Below are positions 63,982-64,000 of a stretch of 64,000 bases of DNA, in pieces. The notes under the pieces were generated by a model, which worked only from the letters and a program-made list of their open reading frames with translations, made no database searches and was not told the DNA's origin. Position numbers and translations under genes: made by a program. Numbering within the stretch: position 1 is the stretch's first letter; each line of letters begins with the position of its first letter. Source of the DNA: Gillisia xinjiangensis (GTDB lineage: Bacteria > Bacteroidota > Bacteroidia > Flavobacteriales > Flavobacteriaceae); assembly GCF_046298265.1 (NCBI RefSeq), contig NZ_JBKAHK010000006.1, forward strand, positions 62,001 through 126,000. The letters are read 5' to 3'.

Positions 63982-64000
63982 TAGTTTAATATTAGTAAGT

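Overview
The window looks like a chromosome segment of a Bacteroidota bacterium, most likely Flavobacteriaceae. The reasons are a SusC/SusD pair, Bacteroides-type Tra proteins, A-rich leaders without Shine-Dalgarno sequences, and a TAnnTTTG-type promoter element. Base composition is patchy, which fits an accessory region built from several transferred blocks. No tRNA, rRNA, CRISPR array or integrase was seen.

Bases 1-16405 (+ strand) are a defence block. A tight operon encodes the 3' part of a DUF1998-type helicase, a SNF2 helicase resembling DISARM DrmD, a large Eco57I-type adenine methylase, an HEXXH metalloprotease-like protein, McrB and McrC. Next comes a separate gene fusing a degraded N6-methylase core, an HsdS-like recognition domain, a coiled coil and a C-terminal RNxxxH (HEPN-like) segment.

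Bases 16462-28677 (- strand) are a second nucleic-acid-processing operon. In order of transcription it holds two membrane-linked GTPases, recD, recC, recB and a NERD-domain helicase. Two small proteins and a uracil-DNA-glycosylase-fold-like protein lie upstream, then a lipoprotein, a membrane protein and long gene-poor spacers.

Bases 32033-39249 (- strand) hold a compact block of conjugation genes (traE, F, G, I, J, K, M, N and a lipoprotein). Relaxase, coupling protein, integrase and traA-D/O-Q are absent from the window, so this is a partial element or an unusual arrangement. A methyltransferase, a small membrane protein and an N-acetylmuramoyl-alanine amidase follow on the + strand.

Bases 41893-45935 are a nest of insertion sequences. 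A complete IS21-family element (42595-45195) sits in the istB gene of an older, decayed IS21 element, with an identifiable 5-bp target duplication.

Bases 46048-63981 (- strand) look like one catabolic locus: a ROK regulator, SusC, SusD, an alpha/beta hydrolase, an HpcH/HpaI aldolase, tandem NTF2/SnoaL-like proteins (four intact, one broken), a bicupin, a lipoprotein hydrolase, a HisD-like dehydrogenase, a sodium:solute symporter and an SDR. It contains no glycoside hydrolase, polysaccharide lyase or sulfatase, so the substrate is probably a small molecule taken up through SusCD and the symporter, oxidised by the dehydrogenases and cleaved by the aldolase. A perfect 16-bp inverted repeat next to the predicted susC promoter is a good candidate for the ROK operator.
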